From: Jaltomata sinuosa
Lineage: Eukaryota > Streptophyta > Magnoliopsida > Solanales > Solanaceae
Direction: 5' to 3'
DNA: 64,000 bases
NCBI GenBank assembly: GCA_003996215.1
Contig: QJPP01001741.1
Coordinates: 310,001-374,000 of the forward strand
Part shown: positions 1 to 11,190 of the stretch, piece after piece
Numbering within the stretch: the stretch's first letter is position 1
Layout of the letters: each line of letters begins with the position of its first letter
The notes under the pieces: model-generated
What the model was told of the DNA's origin: nothing
The model's database searches: none
Seen by the model: only the letters and a program-made list of their open reading frames with translations
Position numbers and translations under genes: made by a program

Positions 1-102
1 CTTTAGCTTTTCATGTTCTTTTGGTTGGTATTGCAGTTTTTTTCTCTAAATTTTCCTTACATAGTCTTCATTCAAGGATGAATGATCCCAAGGGGGAGAT
101 AT
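1..102 (+). other. 3' end of the internal region of chromovirus copy A1, with polypurine tract
   Basis: Non-coding tail of an LTR retrotransposon whose body lies left of the window. A purine-rich tract (AAGGGGGAGATAT, 90-102) abuts the LTR start TGTAACAC at 103. It is preceded by the 'ttcaaggatgaatgatccc' type sequence that the other chromoviruses here also show just before their 3' LTR. The tract would prime plus-strand DNA synthesis. No coding sequence is visible in these 102 bases. Confidence 0.85.
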
Positions 103-2239
103 TGTAACACTCTGGAATTCAAACTAGCTTTTCAAACTTAGAAATCTAAAAATCTAAAGTTCCCAAGAATCACGATCCCAGATCACGAGTCATGGACTGA
201 ACCATGAGCCATGAAAAGGACTTATGGAAGCTGTTCAGTAGACCCCCTAAGGTCTGAGAAGCACGACTGAGGTTCACAAGTCGTGGATGGTTCCACGGGT
301 TATAGAACCATTCCGTGGAAATCAGAATGAAGGCAACCTATTCTTCTGAGAAACCACGAACAGGTTCTACCGATCATGGAAGCTTCCATGAATCATGAAA
401 CATGTCCGTAGTAATCGGACCTATAGCTTAACACTTGGCTTAGGAACCACGACCTTAATCCACGAGCCATGATTCCATCTACGATCCGTGGAAAGGGTCC
501 GTGGAACTTGAAATCGAGGTTCGTTAGTGAAATATTCCAGCTTTTACCCAGGGGTATTTTTGTAATTTCTCACCCTTTTTAACTCCTATGTTATGTCATT
601 TTGGGAAATTTTAAAAGGGTTTTTACCCCAATTAGCCTAAGTCTTTCCTCATCCCCTCATTGAAATTCCAAAAAGGGAAAAGAAACCCAATTCTCTCAAG
701 CTCCAAGCTAGGATTCCATCTCCAAGTCTCCAACCCCAAGTTCTAGATTAAGAAAGCTCTAATTCAGGTATGTGGGTATTCAATAAGAGAATTATTTCAC
801 CCTTATTTCTAAAACCCTAATCCTTTAAATTGATTTTATGAATTCTCAAGTTAGGGTTCTTACTCAATTTTTATGGGTTCTTCTATAAATTATTTTCTTA
901 TGATTCTTCTATGAATTCTAATTCTAAATTACATGATTATGCATGAGATTTTACAAATGAATTTCTATCTTATGATTTGGAGGCTAACCCTAGTTAAATT
1001 TTGCATGCATGGTTTGATTTAAGCAAGTTGGCATATTTTGATAGCATGACCTCATGAATTTTAAGAATTTGAATGCCTAGTTCCTATTTTATAAAATTAT
1101 ATAAGATTATGTATTTGAACTAGTGTCATCCAAGCTTTTAAGATATGATCTATTATGAAAGTCATGACATCCCGATATACCATCAATACTCATGAACTAT
1201 TTTTCAAAACCAAGGTTTGTGAGTAGTATGATGATTCAGGTTTCCCAATATGACTTTGAACAAGTTTTGACATCTAGGTATGTCACATGTATGTGAGCAC
1301 TATGATTTGTTTTGGAAGTAGTATTTAGCACCGTGTGATAAGGGTTCTAGATTACCCAAATGCAAAGCTACGTTGCCACCATAGGTTGCCATCTGTGTCT
1401 TATGACGATCTTTATGTACATGGTTCTAACCTTGGCCGGTTAGGACAACTTTTTTCAGTGTAGAGAAGCACATTGGACTCCATGGTGCTCAACATGGTTT
1501 ACTGTCGGTTATAAGAACCTCTCACAGAAATGGTTTTAAGCTTTTAAATGTATTTGACTCTTTGCCTTCAGATTTCAGACTTACTACTATGACTTATGAT
1601 TCTAAATATGTTTTCAGCTTATGATGTTACATTGAGTCATTATATTTCAGATTTTACTATTAGTACATAATTTCAGCTCCAAGTATGTTTTAAGCATGTT
1701 TTACCACGGATTATGCATGGTCTCAGTTTTAATCATGCTTTCAAGTATATTTTATCATGGCATATGCATATCTCACATACTCAGTACATTTCATAGTACT
1801 AATTGCATACCTCTTTGTGTTGCATTCTATTATGATGTAGATTCTGTAGTCTGTTCCCAGACTCGTGGCTAGTAGATCAACAACACATCCATCCAGCTTG
1901 GTGAGTCCTCCTCATTCTAGGACATGGATTTTAGCTTCATTTCAGTATTTAGTTTGTTTATTCATTTTTCAGTATTTAGAGTTAGTTTGGGACCTATCCC
2001 AGCAGCTCATCAGTAGTAGAGGCATTCAGAAATAGAGTCAGATAATTAGTTGTATTCAAATTGTCAATCTTAGACTTTTATTTGTAAAACATATTAAGTT
2101 GCTCATTACTTCAGTTAAGCTTTCGCTCTATATGTTTATGTTCAATTTTTAAGTCATTCTAAGTCCAAAAGGTTAGCTTGGGATTACTTGTAATTTCAGG
2201 TCCCGTGTTACATCCTGGAGGTAGGCTCGGGGCATGACA
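103..2239 (+). repeat. 3' LTR of chromovirus copy A1 (family A)
   Basis: Long terminal repeat of 2137 bp, starting TGTAACAC and ending GGGGCATGACA. It is homologous to the LTRs of A2 (12498-14616 and 28681-30793, reversed) and A3 (ending 60146), with the same closing block of GGTTAGCTTGGG followed by GGGGCATGACA. What follows (from 2240) is not a primer-binding site, so this is the 3' LTR. The 5-bp target duplication would be GTTGA at 2240-2244 but cannot be verified without the left end. The LTR supplies promoter, transcript start and polyadenylation signals. No gene lies in it. Confidence 0.92.
168..515 (+). repeat. Tandem array of about 92-bp units in the A1 LTR, rich in CCACGA/TCGTGG words
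   Basis: Units beginning with an AACCACGA-like word start near 168, 259, 352 and 445, a spacing of 91, 93 and 93 bp. Inside each unit, short words such as CCACGAG, TCGTGG and CCATGAA recur in both orientations and can pair as imperfect palindromes. The A3 LTR carries the same four-unit arrangement, so the array is a property of the family and not a local accident. Confidence 0.75.
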
Positions 2240-5200
2240 GTTGATGATACCGAGCCTAATGTAAATCTCCTAAATGTTATTAAAAATATATGTCGAGCCT
2301 AATGTGGACCTTCAAAAATCTACCGGGAAAGAGAAATTATCTATGAATTTAGATCCTCATGTGGAGCTCCCAAGGATGCATTAAAAGAAAATGATGATTC
2401 GTGTACCTTTAAAGCAAAAACGACATTGGATGAATCTGCCAGTGAATCAAATAATAAGGAATCCACACTCAGGAGAGATATAAAATTGTTGAAAAAGCAT
2501 ATTAGTATTGAAATTGTGTTTATTCAATAATAGTTCTACATAGCTACTCGCTTATATTCATTTTTACATTATCGGGTTGACCAAAATTTCTCGAATTTTT
2601 ATGACTTGGTCAAGAGTCAATTCAAGCCATCATCGATGCTGTGAAATTGAAGTTTGTTCCCAATTCGAAGGTACAAAAATTAAAATTTAGATACACTACA
2701 ATCCAAGAATGTTTATATTTTTTTTATTGATTAAATTACAAGCTTCTGATATTTTATGCAATTAAAATATGAAGTAGGGAGCAAATCAAAGCACAAATGG
2801 TCATAGTGCAGACAAGACTGACATTCTATATCTTACAAACGTCCACAATGGTGCTACTAGTAAAACAACTAAGATATCGACAGATTATACACCTAAAGTT
2901 TATGATCACCTTGAGGTAATATCATATAATTATACCTGACATATGTATCTAGAATCTGATCATACATCTGTTAATAAGTTGATAGTCTAAAAATGTGTAT
3001 GGCAATAATTTCTCATACTTGTTCATATATCTGGTAATATATATAAATCATGTATCTAACATAGTATTAGTTTCTCATAATATTTCATATATCTATAATA
3101 TATAGTTGGTATCAGTTTTTCTATATGTCCATGTATTCAGTAAAATATATGATTCATATATCTGGGATTAGCAAATATTCTGAATTTGATATTCATTTTA
3201 TGTATTTGTATATCACTTTCTTTTATTTTTATATTTTTCTATTTAATACCACTATAAGAAAAAGTTGGTGATCATCAAGAACCATCAACCCATAACTTAT
3301 CTAATGCAATATCTGTTGAAGAGGGTACACATAAGGGTGCAAAGAATCTGCCTTTGATATTTGCACCAATTACTGCAGTATATTCAGATCAAATCACTGA
3401 TAATCAATTCCTTATTGGTGATAGTCAGCTTCTAATAAAGGTTTCAAATAAAAGTATAGTGGTACGCACGAATTATCAGACATCGACCTAGAGAATTATT
3501 AGGCCTTCTAGATATAACATGTTACCAGATGTCACAAACTTTTTCTCCAGTGAAAAAGGCAAAGAAAAAGTGGATAGTAGTCTACCTTTGAATTATTCAT
3601 ATGAGTTTGACCAACTAAGTGGTCCGCATCCTGCTGAACTCTCCAGTGGATACTCTATCTGGATACGTGATGGGCTCCTGAAAGCACATTCAACCAAGTA
3701 TATTTATTAACTTGGTCATATATTTTTCACACATTTTTTCAATTCTTTAGTCGAACTTATTATCTAATATCATTTACTCATTCAGAAAAGATAAAAATGA
3801 TTACTACAGGGTCAAATAAGGTGTACTTTCTAACAATAAATATACTTGGTTGAATGTGCTTTCAGGAGCCCATCACGTATCCAGATAGAGTATCCACTGG
3901 AGTGTTCAGCAGGATGCGGACCACTTAGTTGTTCAAACTCAAATGAACTTGGTCATATATTTTTCACACATTTTTTCAATTCTTTAGTCGAACTTATTAT
4001 CTAATATCTTTTACTCATTCAGAAAAGATAAAAATGATCACTACAGGGTCAAATAAGGTGTACTTTCTAACAAGATCGATTTTTTGTTGCCCCTGTTGAC
4101 ATAAAGAATTGATTTTATCCTATGTTCAAACCTGACAAAAGTTAAAATGATGAGGTATGTACATTTTGGTATTATTCAATGACTCATATATGTTGACTAT
4201 TCATGTATTTATATAAAATATTATAGATTTTTTGTGTAGATACATGTGTTGCATATGTATCTGACCATGTGCTTGTTATATAAGTTATGTATCTAGGTTA
4301 GTGTTGTGTACCATAGATATATATCTGATAATATACTGCATCTCACAATTATGTATCTTAACATTTGGTATTGATCTATATTTTGTATCTGACATCTAAT
4401 AAAAATTGAATACTATGTATCTGAACACTATAAATAATTTTTTGCTATAATTGTTAACTTTATGTTCAATTATTTCTTAAATTTTTTCAGCATATAAATA
4501 TGATATTTTATTACTTGCGTAAAAAATTCAAGCAGTAGACCAATAACAACTATAGATATGCGTCAATGTGTGTCTTCAGACTGCTTAGAAATAACATATG
4601 GCATTGATATCATATGCAAACAGAGAATGCTGATGTCAGTGTTGCTACACACGAGAATTCAATTTATTTGAATATTAAGTATTTGAGGATCCTTGTTGGT
4701 CTGTCGAGGTATTTAATAGAGGGTATCTATATTTAAATTAATTATAGTGAGAAAATGCGTTGGGTTTTGACAGTTGTGTCTCTTAAGAAAAGGTGTATAT
4801 GAGTTTATGACTCATTTTAGGCAACAGGATAAAAAGCTACAATTAAGTCTGAAATCAATAAGATTATCAAAACATTATCATATTGCTCGATAATTAGGGA
4901 CTTCTACAACAAGAAAGATCGTACGAACTGAACCCAACTTGAAGCATATAAGGACAAAGCTATGAAGATCCCTTTCAGATTGAATTTATCAATGACATAA
5001 CACAACAAGAAAGCATAACCTTATAAGTATTAGCCTCCATATTTAAACTAGATCATTTTTTATTATATATATGCATATATGTAATCGTACATATAAATAT
5101 GTGCAGAAATTGTGGAGTATTTGTTGCTTCCTTTGTGGAGTATCTAAGCCATCACCAGGTCTTGAGGCCAAATTTTATCATGTCAGATAGGCATCACTTT

Positions 5201-5320
5201 TATGAAATTATGAAATGAATAAAGCTACTGATGGTAAAATTAGTGATAATGAAGACCCACCATCTCCAAAACACAGATCCATCCATACAGATGCTCATAA
5301 TCTTATAGTTATTGAATAGT
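2240..5320 (+). pseudogene. Ulp1/C48-like SUMO protease gene of a MULE, decayed, with introns
   Basis: Exon-like pieces are separated by AT-rich introns. Exon text runs about 2770-2915, 3265-3710, 4074-4154, 4491-4708, 4749-5027 and 5106-5320. One intron (4155-4490) has a clean GTATGT donor, a TTTTTTCAG acceptor and preserved phase. The segment at 3600-3708 (SGYSIWIRDGLLKAH) and the block after 4490 (HINMIFYYLRKK) match the conserved N-terminal parts of plant MULE Ulp1 proteins. The catalytic triad can be placed. The His of the usual HWVL is Arg (CGT, 4758-4760), the Asp of VYDS is present (4809-4811) and the Cys of CGVFVASF is present (5111-5113). In-frame stops replace a conserved Trp (about 4110) and others. 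The family cleaves SUMO from proteins. This copy cannot, given the lost His and the stops. The true start and first exons are not identifiable. Confidence 0.78.
3597..4073. repeat. Inverted plus tandem duplication inside the Ulp1-like gene
   Basis: Four blocks in the order a, b, a-inverted, b. Block a (about 3597-3708, an exon end) is repeated as its reverse complement at about 3835-3945, with only a few mismatches. Block b (3709-3836, 128 bp, starting AACTTGGTCATA and ending TTTCTAACAA) is repeated directly at 3946-4073 with the same length. The a/a-inverted pair could form a stem of about 110 bp with a loop of about 126 nt. The ancestral order was presumably a-b, and the extra inverted a plus second b arose in one event. 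Confidence 0.9.
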
Positions 5321-5857
5321 TTGTTTTTTGAACAATCTAATGTTTTCAATTTAGTTTTTAACTTTCATGGGGTGGCAGATACATTCTACACATGGGTATA
5401 GTTCATCTTTCGTACAATTTACTATGTATGAATGCTTTTAGTAATTAAATGTGTCTTACTATTTTTTAACGTATATACATGAAATGTATTTTACCAAAAA
5501 ATTTTATTTGTGGTCCACATCCTTATATTTCTAATTTTAAAATATACATTTGATATGTATCTGGAATATATTATATTATATAAAATGTATCTTATCAAAA
5601 AATAGTATTTCACTAATAACAAAGCATGTATCTGAGTTAACCATTTAATTAATTCATATCAAATGATACAAAATAAAATTGACTAATATATAATATGTTT
5701 TTTTTACAGATCTATCATCTTTGAATTTGATACATTTTAATTATACTTGATACATTTTAATTATACTTGATACATTATAATAATACATTGTAGAATAATG
5801 ATATAATTTATTAAGCATCCAACAATATAATATCCATTATGTATATAAAATAAAAGA
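5321..5857. other. Non-coding AT-rich spacer of the MULE with a short tandem repeat
   Basis: No coding signal is visible. The stretch carries scattered TGTATCT/AGATACA words. At about 5727-5790 it has 20-bp units TTGATACATTTTAATTATAC repeated about three times, the last copy degenerate. It leads directly into the 31-bp minisatellite. Confidence 0.65.
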
Positions 5858-5990
5858 CAATAAGTGAATTATGATGTATCATATCCAACAAGACTAGATA
5901 TATAGAATGATGTATCTAACAAGATTAGATACATAGAATGATATATCTAACAAGACTAGATTCATAGAATGGTGTATTTAACAAGACTAG
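5858..5990. repeat. 31-bp minisatellite, block 1 (about four units)
   Basis: Units of about 31 bp. A typical unit reads AGATACATAGAATGATGTATC then TAACAAGACT. The arms AGATACAT and ATGTATCT are inverted copies of each other, so each unit can form a small hairpin. The array is cut at 5990 by element C inside a unit (at CTAG) and resumes at 36755. Confidence 0.88.
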
Positions 5991-8900
5991 TTTCATGATC
6001 CGATTTCTCAGTCATGATGGCACCTACAACCCCCCCATTAGACGAACCAATCCCCATAACCCGAAATGGTTAGTAATGGGTTACTATCTAATAAGCAAGT
6101 AGAAGATATAGTATAAAAATGTGGAATATAGGGATACACACAAGAAAAGGGACAACAGGAATATAAAATACCAACGGAAGCTAAACCAAATCTCAAAACT
6201 TGGTATCACAGTATAAGAGCCGGTACTACATATAAGGAGTACAAAAGGGATCCAAAACCAAATATACATAATGTCTCCGAGTAGTAAGAGAGTACAAAAT
6301 ACAAAAGATAAACTAAAGTCAAGCTCCGATCGCTAAGAGCTCACCCTCAGTCTGGACGGTCCAACAGTTACCTCGCACGAGTGTCCACGAGCTAGCGATG
6401 ATGGCCCACACTAAGATCTACACCAGAAGATGCAAAAGTGTAGTATGAGCACCTAATGCAAAGAAAAAGGTACCCAATAGGTATCATAGGCCGACTGGGC
6501 ACATATAAGATAAAAGAATAGTAACAGGCAGAATAGAAACAAATAGTCACCGAAATAACGAAAGAAGCACACAGGAGCTAGCACAGAAGGAAGACAACAG
6601 AAAACAACATTCAAGGATAGAAAATAGAATAAATACAACATGCACATGTGAAAGTAAGAAACGATACATCTAGGGTCCCTGCAATAAAATAGTATATATA
6701 AGAAGTTTTAAAAAAGGGGCGGCATATCGGTAACCTCAAGTAGACAGGAAAGGAGGAAACAGAATGACAAGCATGCTCGAATAGAAGAATAAGAACCAAA
6801 TGAAACTACCAGTACTACTCAAAATATCCAAAGAGTCATAAAAAATCAGCATAAAGAATACTAACTCGACTATGCAGTAATAAGCCCACGTACAGTCCTA
6901 ACGGGCGCCCATACACCCGAAGAATACAACCAAGTGAAGAAAAACCCTCTGGCATCCCATACTATCAGAGTGTACACTCATCAAACAGCAAACAAGGGTG
7001 GAACCTCACACAAATGAATGAAATGATCCATGATGATGCCTGGGTGGAATAGTAACTCTGTATGTACCTCCTCCGACGCTGAAAGGGCCCAGCAGGTAGG
7101 TTCCATGGAAGGACAGTGCTCGTATACCTATACTCCACCGTATACCCCTTCTCTGACACACGCAACCCAAAGCCCCTGGTCCGGTACGACAAGGTCCATG
7201 GAGGTCCCTGACCCTATAATATATCACAATCTCGAAAACATCATCCGGAGGTATACCCCTCCTCTAACATGCATGCCCAGACCCTGTCCAGGTCTAAAAT
7301 AGTGGAATACATTGCAAAAACCCCATCAAGGGTGTTCGTACATAACTGAGTCTAAAATAGTATTAAAACATCTCTAGTGCTTGGTCCGACCGAGTCTAAT
7401 ATCATCTCAATTCAGTAAGAAAACCCAACTAGTACTAGGCCCTGCAGAGTCTAGTAATAGTAGTAAAACTATGATAAGACCATCTTCTAACTCTTTTACC
7501 CCAAGAAGATCCACAAAGTCATTTCCAACCATTTCAAAGTCATTTCAGTTGAAAATGGGCCTCCAGGGCCATGCAAGTTTAGAAAAACCAGTAATAGTCA
7601 CCCAAAGCCCAAACCCATAGTAAAATATGGTAAAAGATCCCTTTATATGCATGGAAATGACATGTTCAATCACAAATAGTATCCAAATAACTCACAATCA
7701 ATCTATCGGCCCTGCACAGGCTCCAATCGCTCTACAACACAGATAACAAGTCTAAAATTGCGATAACGATGTCTAAAACTCACGGACACCTCGGGATAAC
7801 CCACCACCTATGGTCCAGAGTCAAAACAAGGCCACACAGGACCATAAGGGTGATAATATTAATCTACAAAGAATACTACACACAACGGAGGAAAGAAATG
7901 AGGCGGACATGGAAGAGCGGTCAAGGTATGTGGTGCCAAGCTAATAACCCAACCCAAGGATGCCAATTAGTACAATTTTATCCTATATATGTGAAGTCTA
8001 AAGAAGTTAGACCATAACCTACCCGTCATCCGATGACAAGCTACTGGAACTACGTTGCCCGAGCCCAAACTGCTCCGAGAAGCTCTGAACGATAATTAAA
8101 CTATCAAAAACATGAATAACACATTAAAATAGGACTAATGATACCTATATTGCTATAATTATAGCCGGGTCGAATTTCGGGTCACCGACGAGCTCATAGG
8201 CCCTACAACCCGAGGCTGGAATGAAAGTGTACACGATAGCCACCAAGGTCATAGGAGTACATGCCCGGAAGAATTGAAGGAATTGGGCAAGAAAATGAGC
8301 TAAAACAGCCCACCCAAAACAGGAACACAAATAGGGAAAATTGAGGAATGAAAACATGAAATTGGGCGGGAAACACGTACCACAACGAGAAAGCACCCAA
8401 GGAGATAAACTCAATGATTCCATGGAGCATGCAATCTCAAAAGGGAAGATTCTACAATGGAAAACCAAGCTTAAGGAATATTCAACAATGGTGATTTCTA
8501 ACAAAAGGAGAACGCAACTTGGGGAAGAAAGAGAACTCACCAAATCGTCAATGAAGCAAGACTTTTCGAGGGATAATCGAATTCCCCATGCTAGCACTGA
8601 ATGAAGAACTTTGGTGGAGAGTATTTGTGTTTTGGAGTTGGGAACATATGAGAAAGAGAGCTGGAAAAATGAAGGGGAAAGAATTAAATAGCTGTTGGCC
8701 ATGGCATGTGCGTACGCCGCCAGGCTGCTGCCTACGCGGGCATGCGAACTCGAGCAGAGGCACACATGTAAAGGCCAACCTTTGGCTGGGCCAAGCGCCT
8801 GCCTTGCGCGAATGCGGCCAGGCCACCGCGGACGCATGCCTGCAGATGCAGCCAAGGCACACCTAGGCGGTGGATTAGCAGTGTGGCGGCTGGCACATGC

Positions 8901-9654
8901 CTTGCGCGAATGCAGCCAGGCTTCAGGTAGGTGAAGGCCATACCGGTGCCATGATAGCACCAACTGCCAACAGCCAATACCAAAAGGTAAAATTCTTTGG
9001 CGAACCCTCGGGAACGCATTCGGGGTCCCGGAAACACAAATGAATCATGATATTTGGCTAAAAAAGCATTCTGGAGTCAACAAAAATGACAAAAATTTGA
9101 ATGAAGGTCGATAGCACAAAAACTGGGAACCACGCCCAAGAACCAATTTTAGGCCAAACTTTTTAAAACGAAACCCCATGGCCTAAAATGAGACTTTAAG
9201 CCTAGGGACACCAACCAAACGTCCTCCTAGCCTAAAGTCAACATTTCAGAGCTAATAGTGCGGTTAAAATTTCCATTCGAGGTCGTCTTCTCTGAATGTT
9301 GACCAAAGTTAAACTTTTAAGTCCAACTTGGCTAGAAACACAAAAACTTACAAAAAACAAAATCAAAAGCTCCCAGAACCCGACCAAGGGTCCATATAAA
9401 CCAAAATCCATGCTCTGGAGCTAACAAAACTGTCAGAATTAGATTTCGAGTGCATTTACCAAGAATGTTGACCGAAGTCAATGAATTTCTAAGTTAAAGT
9501 TCTAAAATAGGGAAACGGCCATAACGGTCAAAAGAACGGCCAGGGCACCAAACCACTGGTCCCAGTAAGCCATAAGTGACTTGGGGCCACTATAAAAAGG
9601 CTCTAATAGTACAAAGAAGGCGTAAACACAAAAATGACCAAAAGAGTCATTACA
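5991..9654 (-). repeat. 3' LTR of element C
   Basis: 3664 bp, homologous along its length to 33151-36754. On the plus strand it starts TTTCATGATCCGATTTCTCA (the sister has TGTCATGACCC) and ends GGTCATTACA-like. The reading frames inside it on both strands, including one of 272 codons at 8145-8963, are chance openings in a GC-rich stretch. Internal features are the GC-rich word cluster at 8690-8960 and AT-rich sequence elsewhere. No gene is seen. Confidence 0.92.
8690..8960. repeat. GC-rich degenerate word cluster in the C 3' LTR
   Basis: An unusually GC- and CpG-rich patch in AT-rich surroundings. Words such as GCCAGGC, TTGCGCGAA, GGCACATGCC and GCATGCG recur in both orientations (for example CCTTGCGCGAATGCGGCCAGG near 8791 and again near 8899). 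The sister LTR has the same cluster at about 35790-36025. It has the look of a promoter-proximal array of imperfect palindromes. Confidence 0.7.
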
Positions 9655-9664
9655 TCATCCACTA

Positions 9665-10150
9665 CTAAAAAGGACTTTCCTCCTCAAAAGTCAAGAAGAA
9701 GGAGGTACCTGAAGGCTCAAACAGCTGCAGATATTGGGCCTGTATATCTCTCTCAGTCTCCCAAGTAGCCTCTTTGACCGGATGGTGCCTCCACTGAACT
9801 TTCATATCCAGAATCTCTTTAGACCTCAACCTTCTGACATCTCTGGACACAATAGCAACTGGCTCCTCAACAAAAGCCAACCTTTCATACAATTGAACTG
9901 TGTCCCACTACAACACATGAGACTCATCTGGAATGTACTATCTCAATATTAAAATATGAAATACCAAATGCATAGCTAAAAACATCGGAGGCAAAGCTAA
10001 CTGATAGGCAACACTACCAACCCTCTGAAGAATCTCAAATGGACCAATATACCTAGGGCTTAGTTTGACTCGCCGACCGAATCTCATCACGCCCTTCATG
10101 GGTGATACATGGAGCAATACCAAATCAACAACACTATACTCCAAGGCACA
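9665..10150 (-). pseudogene. Element C: integrase C-terminal part and chromodomain-like segment
   Basis: Carboxyl end of the C polyprotein, read from 10150 down. First comes the integrase tail with the chromovirus landmark SPMKGVMRFG followed by KLSPRYIGPFEIL (about 10110-10030). A frame break follows, then a chromodomain-like block at 9892-9700 with VAIVSRDVRRLRSKEI and VKEATWETERDI. Known role: such chromodomains steer integration toward marked chromatin. The aromatic-cage residues of a canonical chromodomain cannot be placed fully, which is usual for the Tekay/Del type. The last codons run into the region before the 3' LTR. Confidence 0.82.
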
Positions 10151-11190
10151 AAGCCTATGATCAGCGTAGCTCTTCTTCCTACTCTGAGCAGCTCAAAGTC
10201 TATCCTGGATCACTCTAACTCTGTCTAGTGAATCTCAAAGCAAATTTGTACTCTGTGGCCTAGAATCCAAACCATTAAACTAACAAACAAGCGATCTGCA
10301 ACGCCTACCATACAACGCCTTGAAGGGTGTCATACCAATGCTAGAATGGAAGCTATTATTATATGCAAACTCGGCCAAAGGCATAAACTGACCCCAAGAG
10401 CCTCCAAAGTCAAGAACACATGCTCGAAGCATGTCCTCCAGGACCTGAATAGTCCTCTCGGACTGGACATCTATCTGAGGATGGAATGCGGTACTAAGCT
10501 GAACCTCTGTACCCAAATCTCTCTTAATAGCTCTCCAGAATTGAGATGTGAACTGAGTGCCACGGTCTAATATGATAGAAGTTGGGACCCTGTATAATCG
10601 AACAACCTCTCGAATGTATATCTGAGCTAACCTCTCTACACCATAAAAAGTCTGAACCGACAAGAAATGTGCTAACTTAGTCAGTCGGTCCATAATCACC
10701 CAAATAGAGCCAAAAACCCTAGAAGTACAAGGCAAATCAACTACGAAATCCATAGTAATCCCTTCCCACTTCCACTCAGGGATAGAAAGTCGTTGCATCA
10801 AACCACGCGGTCTCATGTGCTTGAACTTCACCTGCTGATAGTTCAAGCACTGAGATACAAACTCTGCCATGTCTCATTTCATACTGCTCCACCAGTAAAG
10901 CTGTCTCAAGTCTCTGTACATATTGGATGCGCCAGGATGGATAGAATATCTAGAACAATGCACCTCATGAAGTATCAGCTGACTCAAATCCCTAACTCTC
11001 GAAACACACAGACGACTATCAAACCTCAGAACCCTATCTGAATCTAGAGTTGCCCGGCTGACCTCACTCTGAACAACCTGGTCATGAAGGTCACACAACT
11101 GCTGATCCTCAAACTGATGGCTTTGAATCTGATCAACTAAGGTAGACCAAACCTCAACACTAGTAAGAACTCTACTGGGATCCGATAATT
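10151..11190 (-). pseudogene. Element C: integrase
   Basis: Read from about 11190 down. The zinc-binding region shows HPGASNMYRDLRQLYWW and then CLNYQQVK, where a Cys of the HHCC finger has become Tyr. The catalytic core is one open frame of 196 codons (10870-10280). It has the first Asp in TMDFVVDLP, the second in ILDRGTQFTSQFW and the Glu in VQSERTIQ, then EFAYNNSFHSSIGM and ALYGRRCRS. All three catalytic acids are therefore visible, but stops separate the finger from the core. Normal role: insertion of the cDNA into the host chromosome. Confidence 0.88.

Larger units (their letters stand above)
2240..5990 (+). mobile_element. MULE, left fragment (Ulp1-like gene plus first minisatellite block)
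   Basis: Sequence between the A1 LTR and element C. It holds a decayed Ulp1/C48 protease gene and ends in a 31-bp minisatellite that resumes at 36755 and again at 46595. Those later blocks lead into a MULE transposase on the opposite strand. I infer that all three fragments were one MULE of the Ulp1-carrying type (known as Kaonashi in Arabidopsis and CUMULE in melon). No terminal inverted repeat or 9-bp target duplication was located: the left end abuts A1 and the right end is lost near E/A3. Confidence 0.7.

Noticed and set aside
2240..2300. Alternative reading of 1-2239 as a solo or 5' LTR
   Set aside because: The LTR is preceded by a polypurine tract and followed by sequence lacking a primer-binding site, so it is a 3' LTR of an element extending left of the window.
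7030..7302. 90-codon plus-strand frame in the C LTR, also seen in shorter form at 34185
   Set aside because: Located inside the LTR of element C and partly conserved between the two LTRs only because they are sister sequences. No domain, and not kept to the same length.
8145..8963. 272-codon minus-strand open frame in the C LTR
   Set aside because: It lies wholly within an LTR, over the GC-rich word cluster. Several overlapping frames on both strands are open there, and the sister LTR (33151-36754) does not keep it. It has no recognisable domain.
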